Assembly (NCBI GenBank): GCA_022822865.1
Contig: JAJDYJ010000019.1
Location: 56,071 to 120,070 of the forward strand
Reading direction: 5' to 3'
DNA: 64,000 bases
From: Pseudomonadales bacterium
GTDB taxonomy: Bacteria > Pseudomonadota > Gammaproteobacteria > Pseudomonadales > Pseudohongiellaceae
Below, piece by piece: positions 17,826-25,295 of the stretch; within the stretch, counting starts at the first letter, position 1; every line of letters begins with the position of its first letter. The translations under genes were made by a program, and so were the position numbers. The notes below the pieces were generated by a model. The model was not told the DNA's origin. It ran no database searches and was given only the letters and a program-made list of their open reading frames with translations.

Positions 17826-19316
17826 ATGCAAAACCGCAAGATTCACAAGGTCGTTATCGCCGGCGGCGGCACCGCCGGCTGGATGGCCGCCGCGGCCCTG
17901 TCGCGGCTGCTGGGCAAGACGCTGGACATCACCCTGGTGGAATCCGAAGAGATCGGCACCGTCGGCGTCGGCGAAGCGACCATCCCGACCCTGATCACCT
18001 ATCACGACCTGATCAAGGTCAAGGAGCAGGATTTTCTCAAGGCGACCCAGGGCACCTTCAAGCTTGGCATCAAGTTCGAAAGCTGGCGCGACGTCAACGA
18101 GGACTACATCCATTCCTTCGGCTGGACCGGCAAGGACAGTTGGGCCGCGGGTTTCCAGCATTTCTGGCTGAAAGGCCTGAAGATGGGCATCGCGCGCGAG
18201 TTCGGCGAATATTGCAACGAATGGGCCGCCGCGGTGCAGAACAAGTTCGCGGTCATGCCGAGCCTGGGGCTGAACTACGCCTACCACATCGACGCATCGC
18301 TGTACGCGAAGTTCCTGCGCGGCCTCGCCGAGGAGCACGGCGCCGTGCGGCAGGAAGGGAAGATCGAATTCGTCGAGCAAGACGCGGACACAGGCTATAT
18401 CACCGCGATCCGCCTGCAATCGGGCCAGGTCATCGAAGGCGACCTGTTCATCGATTGCACCGGCTTTCGCGGCCTGCTGATCGAGCAGACGCTCAATGCC
18501 GGTTACAACGACTGGAAGCATTGGCTGCCCTGCGACAGCGCCATCGCCTTGCAGACCGAATCGGTCGGCGAACCGATTCCCTACACGCGTTCGATCGCTC
18601 GCGAAGCCGGCTGGCAATGGCGCATTCCCTTGCAGCATCGGGTCGGCAACGGCGTGGTTTTCAGCGGCAGACACTGGAGCGCCGACGAAGCGACCCAGAA
18701 GCTCCTGGACAATGTCGAAGGCAAAGTGCTCACTGAACCGCGAGTGATCCGATTCAACGCCGGCCAGCGGCGCCGGCACTGGTACAAGAACTGCGTCGCC
18801 ATGGGCCTGTCATCGGGTTTCATCGAGCCGCTGGAATCGACCAGCATTCACCTGATCCAGCGCTCGATCATCCGCCTCATGCAAATGTTCCCTTACGATG
18901 GCATCCGGGCGCCCGACGTCGAGGAATTCAACAACCAGATGAAGTTCGAGATCGACAACGTGCGCGATTTCATCATCCTGCATTACCACGTCACCAATCG
19001 CACCGACACGCGCTTCTGGCGCCAGTGCCGCACCATGGACATCCCCGATTCGCTGAAACATCGCATCGAGTTGTTCAAGCAGGCGGGGCGCGTGTTCAAG
19101 ATACCGACCGAGCTGTTCGGCGAGAATTCCTGGATCCAGGTGATGCTCGGCCAGGGACTGCTGCCCGAACAATATCATCCGATCGTAAACATGATGAGCG
19201 AAGAAGAGTTGCAACGATTCCTGACCGGCATTCACGGCTCGGTCGACAAGCTGGTAAGCCAGCTTCCCTCGCATCAGAAGTTCATCGACCACTATTGCAA
19301 GGCGCAACCCGTCTGA
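17826..19316 (+). CDS. Tryptophan-halogenase-family flavoprotein (second copy)
   Basis: A 496-residue flavin-dependent halogenase homologue with all family marks: GGGTAGW (residues 13-19), catalytic Lys79 (TFKLGIKF), intact WQWRIP (263-268) and Glu334 (SSGFIEPLE). Length is slightly below the tryptophan halogenases of antibiotic pathways (about 520-540). Homologues of this group from Brevundimonas and Xanthomonas were shown to halogenate free indoles, mostly with bromide, and lie next to TonB receptor genes. A flavin reductase, which would be needed, is not in the window. It ends the module; 37 bp separate it from the cupin-like gene. Confidence 0.9.
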   Translation: MQNRKIHKVVIAGGGTAGWMAAAALSRLLGKTLDITLVESEEIGTVGVGEATIPTLITYHDLIKVKEQDFLKATQGTFKLGIKFESWRDVNEDYIHSFGWTGKDSWAAGFQHFWLKGLKMGIAREFGEYCNEWAAAVQNKFAVMPSLGLNYAYHIDASLYAKFLRGLAEEHGAVRQEGKIEFVEQDADTGYITAIRLQSGQVIEGDLFIDCTGFRGLLIEQTLNAGYNDWKHWLPCDSAIALQTESVGEPIPYTRSIAREAGWQWRIPLQHRVGNGVVFSGRHWSADEATQKLLDNVEGKVLTEPRVIRFNAGQRRRHWYKNCVAMGLSSGFIEPLESTSIHLIQRSIIRLMQMFPYDGIRAPDVEEFNNQMKFEIDNVRDFIILHYHVTNRTDTRFWRQCRTMDIPDSLKHRIELFKQAGRVFKIPTELFGENSWIQVMLGQGLLPEQYHPIVNMMSEEELQRFLTGIHGSVDKLVSQLPSHQKFIDHYCKAQPV

Positions 19317-19369
19317 ACCAAACTGGCCTCTCAGCCGGCAGGCAGCACCGGCGCCGGCAACCCCCTGTA

Positions 19370-19393
19370 GGGGCGAGGCATGCCTCGCCCGCG
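19370..19393. repeat. Dispersed palindromic repeat, copy 1
   Basis: The 20-bp perfect palindrome GGGCGAGGCATGCCTCGCCC (19371-19390), with identical flanking bases giving a 24-bp match, recurs at 56087-56110. This copy sits between the convergent 3' ends of the second halogenase and cysQ, where it could serve as a two-way hairpin. It has the look of a REP-type element. Confidence 0.75.
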
Positions 19394-19403
19394 GCCGAGC
19401 CTC

Positions 19404-20231
19404 TCAGGCGGTGGGCAGCGCTGGCGTCAGTATCGCCTGCCATTCAGTCGCCGTGTTTGCGACCGCGATGAAATGGGGATTGTGCAGGTCCTCTCCGCGG
19501 TTGTAACGCAGGGGCTTGAAGCGCGTATCGTAGATTTCGCCGCCCGCGGCCGCGAGTACGGCGTGGGCCGCGGCGGTATCCCATTCGAATGTCGGCGCCA
19601 GCCGCGGATAGATGTCGGCCCGGCCTTCGGCGAGCAGGCACATTTTAAGCGAACTGCCCATGTTGACCGTTTCCACCGCGCCGAATTCGGCTTCGAGCCG
19701 CCGCAACACTCGTTCGACATGCGGATCGAGATGGCTGCGGCTGGCGACCATTCTCAATTTCCCATCGGCGCTTGCCTCGCCGGAACGGATCGGCGTCAGC
19801 TCTCCTCCGGTTTCCAGTCGGAATGCGCCCAGCTCGAGTTCCCCGCAATAGCTCACTCCGCTGACCGGCACATGTACTACGCCAAGCCCGGCCACGCCAT
19901 CGCCGACGAGGGCGATGTTGACGGTGAATTCGCCGTTGCGCTTGACGAACTCGCGGGTGCCGTCAAGGGGGTCCACCAGCCAGTAGCATTCCCAGTGCCG
20001 CCGTTCGTCGTAATCCGGGCGCGGTGATTCCTCCGACAGCACTGGCAGCCGCGGTTCGAGTTCGTCCAGACCGGCGGCGATGACCGCGTTCGCCCGCTTG
20101 TCGGCTTCGGTCAGGGGCGAATCGTCGTCCTTGTATTGCACCGCCATGCCGCCCGTGGACTCGTAGACTTCCATGATCGCCGCGCCGGCCCGGCGCGCGA
20201 TGGTCTCGATTTCCCGTAACAATGACTCCAT
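19404..20231 (-). CDS. cysQ: 3'(2'),5'-bisphosphate nucleotidase CysQ
   Basis: A 275-residue member of the inositol-monophosphatase superfamily that removes the 3'-phosphate from PAP (and PAPS), the by-product of sulfate assimilation. The metal-binding motifs are visible: DDSPLTEADKRAN, SEESPRPDY, WLVDPLDGTREFVKRNGEF and, near the C-terminus, EWDTAAAHAVLAAAGG. Length matches E. coli CysQ (246) plus small extensions. The gene stands alone, convergent with the halogenase module, and its start lies about 100 bp from the yrfG start on the opposite strand, so the two share a divergent control region. Confidence 0.92.
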   Translation of the reverse strand: MESLLREIETIARRAGAAIMEVYESTGGMAVQYKDDDSPLTEADKRANAVIAAGLDELEPRLPVLSEESPRPDYDERRHWECYWLVDPLDGTREFVKRNGEFTVNIALVGDGVAGLGVVHVPVSGVSYCGELELGAFRLETGGELTPIRSGEASADGKLRMVASRSHLDPHVERVLRRLEAEFGAVETVNMGSSLKMCLLAEGRADIYPRLAPTFEWDTAAAHAVLAAAGGEIYDTRFKPLRYNRGEDLHNPHFIAVANTATEWQAILTPALPTA

Positions 20232-20337
20232 ATTGTTTCCTTAACGCCGGTTGCTTTTCGCATTCCCTTGGTTATGCTGTGGCCGGCATTGGAAGCGCGC
20301 CGTTCCCGGACGGCGAATTTGATTGGAAATTTCCCGC

Positions 20338-21015
20338 ATGTCGGTTCCCGTACCCCCTTGGCCGCGCATCGACACCATCATGTTCGACATGGATGGTACT
20401 TTGCTCGACCTGCATTTTGACAACTATTTCTGGCGCACGCTCGTGCCCGAGACCTATGCCGCCCGGCATGGCGTCAGCCTGCAAGCCGCACAGGATCTGG
20501 TGCAACAGAAAACCGACGAAGTCTACGGCACCCTGAACTGGTATTGCCTCGACTATTGGGCGCGGGAACTCGATCTAGAAATCGCCGGGCTGAAGCGCAC
20601 GATCACCCGCAAGATCAGTCTGCGCCCCAACGTCGAGCCCTTCCTGCGGGCGCTATGGTACACCGGCAAGCGCATGCTGCTGATCACCAACGCCCATCCG
20701 GCGAGCCTGGAAATCAAGATGAACAACGCCGAGATCGCCGCCTATTTCCATCGCTGCATCAGCGCCCACCAGTTGCATCTGGCCAAGGAAAGCCACGGCT
20801 TCTGGGAAAAACTGCAAGATCTCGAACCTTTCGACCCTGAGCGAACCATCCTCTTCGACGATTCCCTGCCCGTGCTGCGCCGCGCGAGGCAGGAAGGCAT
20901 CCGCCACGTCTACGGCATCCACAAACCCGACAGCCGCCGCCCCGCCCTCGACCACGACGAATTCCCCCTGGTCGAGGATTTCGCCGACCTGCTTCCCGGC
21001 TTCCGGCCCCGCTGA
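20338..21015 (+). CDS. yrfG: GMP/IMP nucleotidase YrfG (HAD family)
   Basis: A 225-residue HAD-superfamily phosphatase. Motif I is MFDMDGTLLDLHFDNYFW (two catalytic Asp), motif II LLITNAHP, the conserved Lys lies near HLAKESHGFW, and motif III/IV is ILFDDSLPVL. The HFDNYFW stretch and the length are typical of YrfG, which dephosphorylates GMP and IMP. ATG at 20338 is used; a TTG 15 nt upstream would add MEISR. It is divergent from cysQ. Confidence 0.88.
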   Translation: MSVPVPPWPRIDTIMFDMDGTLLDLHFDNYFWRTLVPETYAARHGVSLQAAQDLVQQKTDEVYGTLNWYCLDYWARELDLEIAGLKRTITRKISLRPNVEPFLRALWYTGKRMLLITNAHPASLEIKMNNAEIAAYFHRCISAHQLHLAKESHGFWEKLQDLEPFDPERTILFDDSLPVLRRARQEGIRHVYGIHKPDSRRPALDHDEFPLVEDFADLLPGFRPR

Positions 21016-21107
21016 CTTTTTTCGCCGAAAATTAGGTAGCGCACCACCAACTTCACTAGACTGTTGCCGCAATCATTTTTTGGCATTGATTTGAAGGGAG
21101 CGGCTCT

Positions 21108-22307
21108 ATGAGTACCAAGCGAAAGAACCCATTCACGCCCGGCTACGGCCGGTTTCCGCCTTATCTCGCCGGCCGGGAAACTGAACAGAACTTGATATCC
21201 GAACAAGTCGAGGCGCTGGCTGACGGTGACTACAATGTCACCGACATTACGATAGTTGGTCCGAGAGGGGCGGGAAAGACAGTGGCGCTGCAATGGGCGG
21301 CGCTCGAGGCAGGCAAGAAGAAAAGGAGTTTGTTTTCAAAAAAACGCACACCACAAGTTGTGCGAATACTTCCCGACGTTTTGAAGCGTAAAGAGGATAT
21401 TCCGAAACTGTTTCTGAGTCCGAAAGACTTTGATATCGACACGATCGAGACCGGACCTAGCGGATTGCGCGCCAAATGGTTACCCATTGGAAACTCTCTA
21501 ACCGGCTTCTTCCCTCGGCTGGTCAAGCAGAGCAAACGTCGGCCGCTGATTCTGCTCCTTGATGAAGCACACTCTCTTGCTCCGGAACTTTGCGGTTTCA
21601 TGTTTCAAATCGTACAGGCGGTTCGGCAGGAAGGGGGATTGCTGCTGTTGATCCTCGCAGGCACACCAGGACTGTACGGAGTAATGGCCCGCGCCCGCGC
21701 GACCTTCCACGAAAGGGGCGCCAAGATCAGCTTGGGTCTGCTTGAGCCGGAAGCCGCCGCGGACGCCATTCGCATACCTCTGGCCAGGGAAGGGATTTCA
21801 ATCAAGGAGGTTTCACTTCAACGAATCGTAGCCGACAGCCAGTGCTATCCATACTTTCTGCAAGCCTGGGGCAAGGCTCTTTGGACCGAGGCGAACAAAT
21901 GCGCACTGACGACGCTAGATGACGAACTCGTCAACCATGCCGCCGAAGAAGTAAACGCAATTCGACGGGGCTTGTACGAGGATCGAAGATCCCAATGGAG
22001 AGGCGTGGACCAACGATTCCTGATTGAAATCGCCAAGGCGGTGAAAATACGAAACTCGTTTGGCCCGGAGGCATTGGAGAACACCGTCCGCAACATTTTG
22101 CTGGGGCAAGACAGATCCGAGGACGAAACCAGCCCGCTAATCGAAAAACTGGTGGCAACTGATTTCCTCTGGAAACCTTGGGGCTCTACGCACTTCATTC
22201 CCGGCATTCCCAGCCTGGTCAGCTATGTCATTGAGTCGGAGGAGGGAAGCGGCGAGAAATTCGCAGGCGTTCGGGAGCCAATGCTGGCGGGAGGACTGGC
22301 CTGGTAG
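21108..22307 (+). CDS. AAA ATPase, paralogue A (function unknown)
   Basis: A 399-residue ATP-binding protein. It begins KRKNPFTPGYGRFPPYLAGRE, a conserved N-terminus in this family, followed by Walker A GPRGAGKT (51-58), Walker B LILLLDEAH (147-155) and a sensor-like LLILAGTPGL, then a C-terminal helical region that probably includes a winged helix. A clear paralogue lies at 23814-25010; long stretches such as VADSQCYPYFLQAWGKALW are identical. RBS AGGGAG precedes the start. Such stand-alone ATPases often belong to accessory or defence-like loci. Here the two copies bracket hslR, a double-glycine peptide and a membrane protein. Its partner and role are unknown. Confidence 0.85.
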   Translation: MSTKRKNPFTPGYGRFPPYLAGRETEQNLISEQVEALADGDYNVTDITIVGPRGAGKTVALQWAALEAGKKKRSLFSKKRTPQVVRILPDVLKRKEDIPKLFLSPKDFDIDTIETGPSGLRAKWLPIGNSLTGFFPRLVKQSKRRPLILLLDEAHSLAPELCGFMFQIVQAVRQEGGLLLLILAGTPGLYGVMARARATFHERGAKISLGLLEPEAAADAIRIPLAREGISIKEVSLQRIVADSQCYPYFLQAWGKALWTEANKCALTTLDDELVNHAAEEVNAIRRGLYEDRRSQWRGVDQRFLIEIAKAVKIRNSFGPEALENTVRNILLGQDRSEDETSPLIEKLVATDFLWKPWGSTHFIPGIPSLVSYVIESEEGSGEKFAGVREPMLAGGLAW

Positions 22308-22354
22308 CGAGTTAGCCCAAGAATGGGCCGGCAAAGCAGGGTAAGCTATGCCGC

Positions 22355-22753
22355 ATGAATCGGCCATCAAAAACAGCGGAAGACAATGTGCGGCTCGACA
22401 AATGGCTCTGGGCCGCGCGCTTCTACAAGACGCGGGCGATTGCCCGCCAGGCCATCGAGGGCGGCAAGGTCCGCTGCGAGGGCATCCGCACCAAGCCCGG
22501 CAAGACCGTCGAGCCCGGCATGACGATTCGTCTGCAACAAGGCGACTGGGAGCGAACCGTCATCGTAGAGGGAGTCCGCAACGACCGCCGCCCCGCCCCC
22601 GAAGCGCAACTGCTCTACCGCGAAACCGAGGAAAGCGTCCGCCAGCGCGAGGAACTCGCCGCCGAGCGAAAATCCCGGCCCGCCCACTGGCCCCCGCCGA
22701 GCCGTCCCACCAAGAAGCAGAGGCGGGAAATCAGGAAATTCAGGGAAAAATAG
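22355..22753 (+). CDS. hslR: Heat-shock protein 15, S4-domain ribosome-associated
   Basis: A 132-residue S4-domain RNA-binding protein. The S4 fold is clear in VRLDKWLWAARFYKTRAIA and GKVRCEGIRTKPGKTVEPG, and a basic tail (KKQRREIRKFREK) follows. Hsp15 binds 50S subunits that carry a stranded nascent chain and helps to recycle them. Length matches E. coli HslR (133 aa). It is a core gene sandwiched between accessory genes, 47 bp after the first AAA ATPase. Confidence 0.92.
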   Translation: MNRPSKTAEDNVRLDKWLWAARFYKTRAIARQAIEGGKVRCEGIRTKPGKTVEPGMTIRLQQGDWERTVIVEGVRNDRRPAPEAQLLYRETEESVRQREELAAERKSRPAHWPPPSRPTKKQRREIRKFREK

Positions 22754-22951
22754 AAATTTCCCTTCAATTTCTGGAAGTATTCAGAATATCCGTTTACCCT
22801 CCCGTTACGCTGCGACGAGAGTCGAAGGGACGCCGGATCCGGGATTTTCGGCGCTCCAGAATCATTTCGTGCGAAATTACGCAGGTTCGCGACATCGTTA
22901 CTAACCTTTAGCTGCAAGACCAAACTTCAACTCAGCTAAAGGAGAAGATCG

Positions 22952-23242
22952 ATGAGAGAACTTACGTACGAAGAGATGGAACAGGTGGACGGCGGCGTGG
23001 CGCCGGTAGTGGTGGCGGCGGGGATCACGATAGCCGGAGGGGTTATGGGAGGATACCAAACGGGCGGCTGGCAAGGAGCTGTAGTCGGTGGGACCTTGGC
23101 GGTGCCGGCAGCTATTTTTGGCGGTGCGGCCGTGGCTGCCTATGGCGCCGGCAGGGCAATGTTCAGTGCCTACACGGTCGGAACCATGTGGCTGCAAAAC
23201 CGAGCGGTAAACAATATCGCGAGCGCCGGCGGCGATTCTTGA
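22952..23242 (+). CDS. Double-glycine-leader, bacteriocin-like small peptide
   Basis: A 96-residue peptide. The first 15 residues (MRELTYEEMEQVDGG) match the leader type cleaved after Gly-Gly by peptidase-containing ABC exporters. The remaining 81 residues are rich in Gly, Ala and Val with GG and GxxxG patterns (ITIAGGVMGG, AIFGGAAVAAYGAG), as in class II bacteriocins and microcins that insert into membranes. The start has a strong RBS (AAAGGAG, 7 nt). A terminator-like hairpin follows. No dedicated exporter or maturation gene is in the window, so it would need one elsewhere. The next gene, a small three-helix membrane protein, could confer immunity; this is a guess from position. Confidence 0.75.
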   Translation: MRELTYEEMEQVDGGVAPVVVAAGITIAGGVMGGYQTGGWQGAVVGGTLAVPAAIFGGAAVAAYGAGRAMFSAYTVGTMWLQNRAVNNIASAGGDS

Positions 23243-23296
23243 TAGTCACAGTAACTGGAATCAGAAAATACTGATGTACGCCACGCAAGGCATTGC

Positions 23297-23330
23297 GCCG
23301 GGGATGGCGAAAATCATCCCCGGCATTTTG
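23297..23330 (+). terminator. Rho-independent-type terminator after the small peptide gene
   Basis: GCCGGGGATG (23297-23306) pairs perfectly with CATCCCCGGC (23315-23324) around an 8-nt loop, and ATTTTG follows. It lies 55 bp after the peptide's stop and would separate that transcript from the membrane-protein gene at 23399. Confidence 0.7.
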
Positions 23331-23398
23331 CGTTGATTGTTAACCGCGGGAGCGGCTCCACAGAGTTATGATCCCGCGATTCGAATGAGGAGTTTTCG

Positions 23399-23755
23399 AT
23401 GGAAGACGCATTTTCAGTTAGTGTGACATTGGGGTCACCCGTTTTGGCATTAATTACCATGTTGTATCTGCCCGAAGCCATCTGGGATTCGGAAACGGGT
23501 CGCTATCGGGGCTACTTCAATAGGAAGGCAGTGGGCATCCTGTTGTTTGTCCTTGTGTTTTTCGGCTTCCTGGCGGCATGGGAAGGAAGAACCGGGCCTG
23601 AAATCGTGGGAAGCGTGGGCTTGCGTCTGTTTTTGGTAATAATTTCAGCGCGGCTGATTGTGGAATACTCCCACCACTACAAGTACAAGATCTGGCTGCA
23701 TCGGCAATACCACAAGTTGACCGATCACGACGACCCCCGCGGAGCATCGCCTTGA
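23399..23755 (+). CDS. Small membrane protein, function unknown
   Basis: A 118-residue protein with about three hydrophobic segments (near residues 8-26, 44-62 and 70-88: VTLGSPVLALITMLYL, AVGILLFVLVFFGFLAAW, VGLRLFLVIISARLIVEY) and a charged C-terminal tail rich in His, Lys and Asp. GAGGAG about 7 nt before the ATG supports the start. I do not recognise the family. Its position right after a bacteriocin-like peptide is compatible with an immunity protein, but the terminator between them argues for independent expression. Confidence 0.65.
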   Translation: MEDAFSVSVTLGSPVLALITMLYLPEAIWDSETGRYRGYFNRKAVGILLFVLVFFGFLAAWEGRTGPEIVGSVGLRLFLVIISARLIVEYSHHYKYKIWLHRQYHKLTDHDDPRGASP

Positions 23756-23813
23756 GCGACCAGGCTTTGGTCGGAACTATCGGATCGGCCAGAAGTTTCA
23801 CGGAGCCGCGGCC

Positions 23814-25010
23814 ATGAGAAGCAATCGGGAAAACCCATTCACACCGGGTTTCGGCGCAATGCCTCCATATCTGGCGGGTCGTGAATCCGCGCAGGATAAA
23901 ATTGCGACAATCCTGACGAGCGTCGCGAAAGGAAACGCGAAACATGGCGATCTGGTTATTATCGGACCCCGGGGAACCGGCAAGACGGCACTGTTGCAAT
24001 GGGCGGCGGCAAGCGCCAATAGAAAGAAGGGCGTTTTCTTCAGGCGGAAGAAACCCCGAATCGTGCTGGCCTTACCCAAGACCCTGAAACGGGAAGAGGA
24101 CGTTTTCGGGCTTTTTCTCAACCGGAAAAGTTTCACGATCGATTCTATAGAGACGGGCGTTCGGGGAGCGCGCGCGAACTGGGCTGCCACGGGGATTTCG
24201 CTTAATGACCTTTTCCAGCGAACCGCCGAACACTGTCGCCGGCATCCGACGATTGTGCTTATCGACGAAGCCCATAAGCTAAGCCCGGAATGTTGCGGCT
24301 TGTTATTGGAGACCACGCAATCAGTCCGCCTGCTCCAGGGCGCGCTGCTGCTGATTCTGGCCGGTACGCCGGGTTTGTTCGACGTGCTGGTTCGCTCAAG
24401 GGCGACTTTCCACGAAAGAGGAGACAAGATCTGCCTGGAATTGCTTTCGCCCGAAGCCGCCGCGGACGCCATCCGTATTCCGCTGGCCGCCGACGGCATC
24501 GCGATCGGCGAGGATCAGCTTGGTCGAATCGTTGCCGACAGCCAATGTTATCCGTACTTCCTGCAGGCATGGGGCAAAGCGCTTTGGGCGGTGGCCAAAA
24601 AGCACGATTCTTCAAGTATTCGTGACGAACAGATTATCAATGCGTCTACTGAAGCCGGCACGATCCGGCAAGGCTTGTATGAGAACAGGAGAGACCAGTG
24701 GCAAGGAGAGGACCGAAGATTCCTGGTCGAGCTGGCAAAGATTGTGAGAACGCAAAAGACATTTGACCGGGAAGCGCTGGAGGAAGCGGTCGGAACGATT
24801 CTTGCCCGCCAGCAAAGAGGGGAAGCCCACGTTACGGCCATGATGGAAAAACTGGTGGCGACGGATTTTCTCTGGAAACCCTGGGGATCCCGGCGCTACA
24901 TTCCCGGCATACCCAGCCTGGTCAGCTATGTCATCGAGGCGGAGCACGAAAGCGGACCCATGATCGAAGGCGTAAGAGAACCGTTCATCGTGGGAGAATA
25001 CGCCTGGTAA
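23814..25010 (+). CDS. AAA ATPase, paralogue B (function unknown)
   Basis: A 398-residue ATPase homologous over its full length to the product of 21108-22307. It begins NRENPFTPGFGAMPPYLAGRE and has Walker A GPRGTGKT (51-58), Walker B IVLIDEAHKL, the LLILAGTPGLF sensor region and the shared C-terminal block FLWKPWGSRRYIPGIPSLVSY. Identity to paralogue A is roughly one half by eye and uniform along the length, which suggests an old duplication. The start codon lies 58 bp after the membrane-protein stop. The 3' end overlaps a relic on the other strand. Function is unknown. Confidence 0.85.
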   Translation: MRSNRENPFTPGFGAMPPYLAGRESAQDKIATILTSVAKGNAKHGDLVIIGPRGTGKTALLQWAAASANRKKGVFFRRKKPRIVLALPKTLKREEDVFGLFLNRKSFTIDSIETGVRGARANWAATGISLNDLFQRTAEHCRRHPTIVLIDEAHKLSPECCGLLLETTQSVRLLQGALLLILAGTPGLFDVLVRSRATFHERGDKICLELLSPEAAADAIRIPLAADGIAIGEDQLGRIVADSQCYPYFLQAWGKALWAVAKKHDSSSIRDEQIINASTEAGTIRQGLYENRRDQWQGEDRRFLVELAKIVRTQKTFDREALEEAVGTILARQQRGEAHVTAMMEKLVATDFLWKPWGSRRYIPGIPSLVSYVIEAEHESGPMIEGVREPFIVGEYAW

Positions 25011-25242
25011 AGAATCCTGAGTCGCCGAAGTCTCCTCGAAATTCATTGATCAACGTATTTGTCACAACACCGCCTCGGGAAGGAAAGGGTCTGAATCCGT
25101 AACCGTCGCCGTCACCGCCGGTCTCTTCAGAAGCACCGTTGCTCTCGTTCAGGGTCTGGCGGAGCAATTCAGAAATGATCTGGCTGTCGGTTTTGCGTTG
25201 TCTTTGCGCCAGGGACTGCGTAATCCGTCCTTGGCGCTTCTG
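24985..25242 (-). pseudogene. Relic of a VapB/CopG-type antitoxin gene
   Basis: Reading leftward, an open frame gives KTDSQIISELLRQTLNES, then a linker and GFRPFPSRGGVVTNTLINEF. The order ribbon-helix-helix end (xxSQVISELLRQAL), short linker, FPxRGGVVTNxLVNxLR is how VapB-type antitoxins end. The N-terminal part that would start the DNA-binding domain is missing: a stop codon lies at about 25243-25245 and no good start is seen except TTG at 25167. No VapC toxin follows, because the AAA ATPase gene occupies that place. I read it as the remnant of a lost toxin-antitoxin pair; the family call is from memory of the motif. Confidence 0.4.
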
Positions 25243-25295
25243 CTATTCTTGACGTTTCCGGCCCACGTGGCACGGAATCCGGACAGAACAACAAA

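Noticed and set aside
14473..19316. Halogenases read as part of an antibiotic biosynthetic cluster
   Set aside because: No polyketide or peptide synthetase, no tailoring set and no flavin reductase nearby. The neighbours are a sugar receptor and glycosidases.
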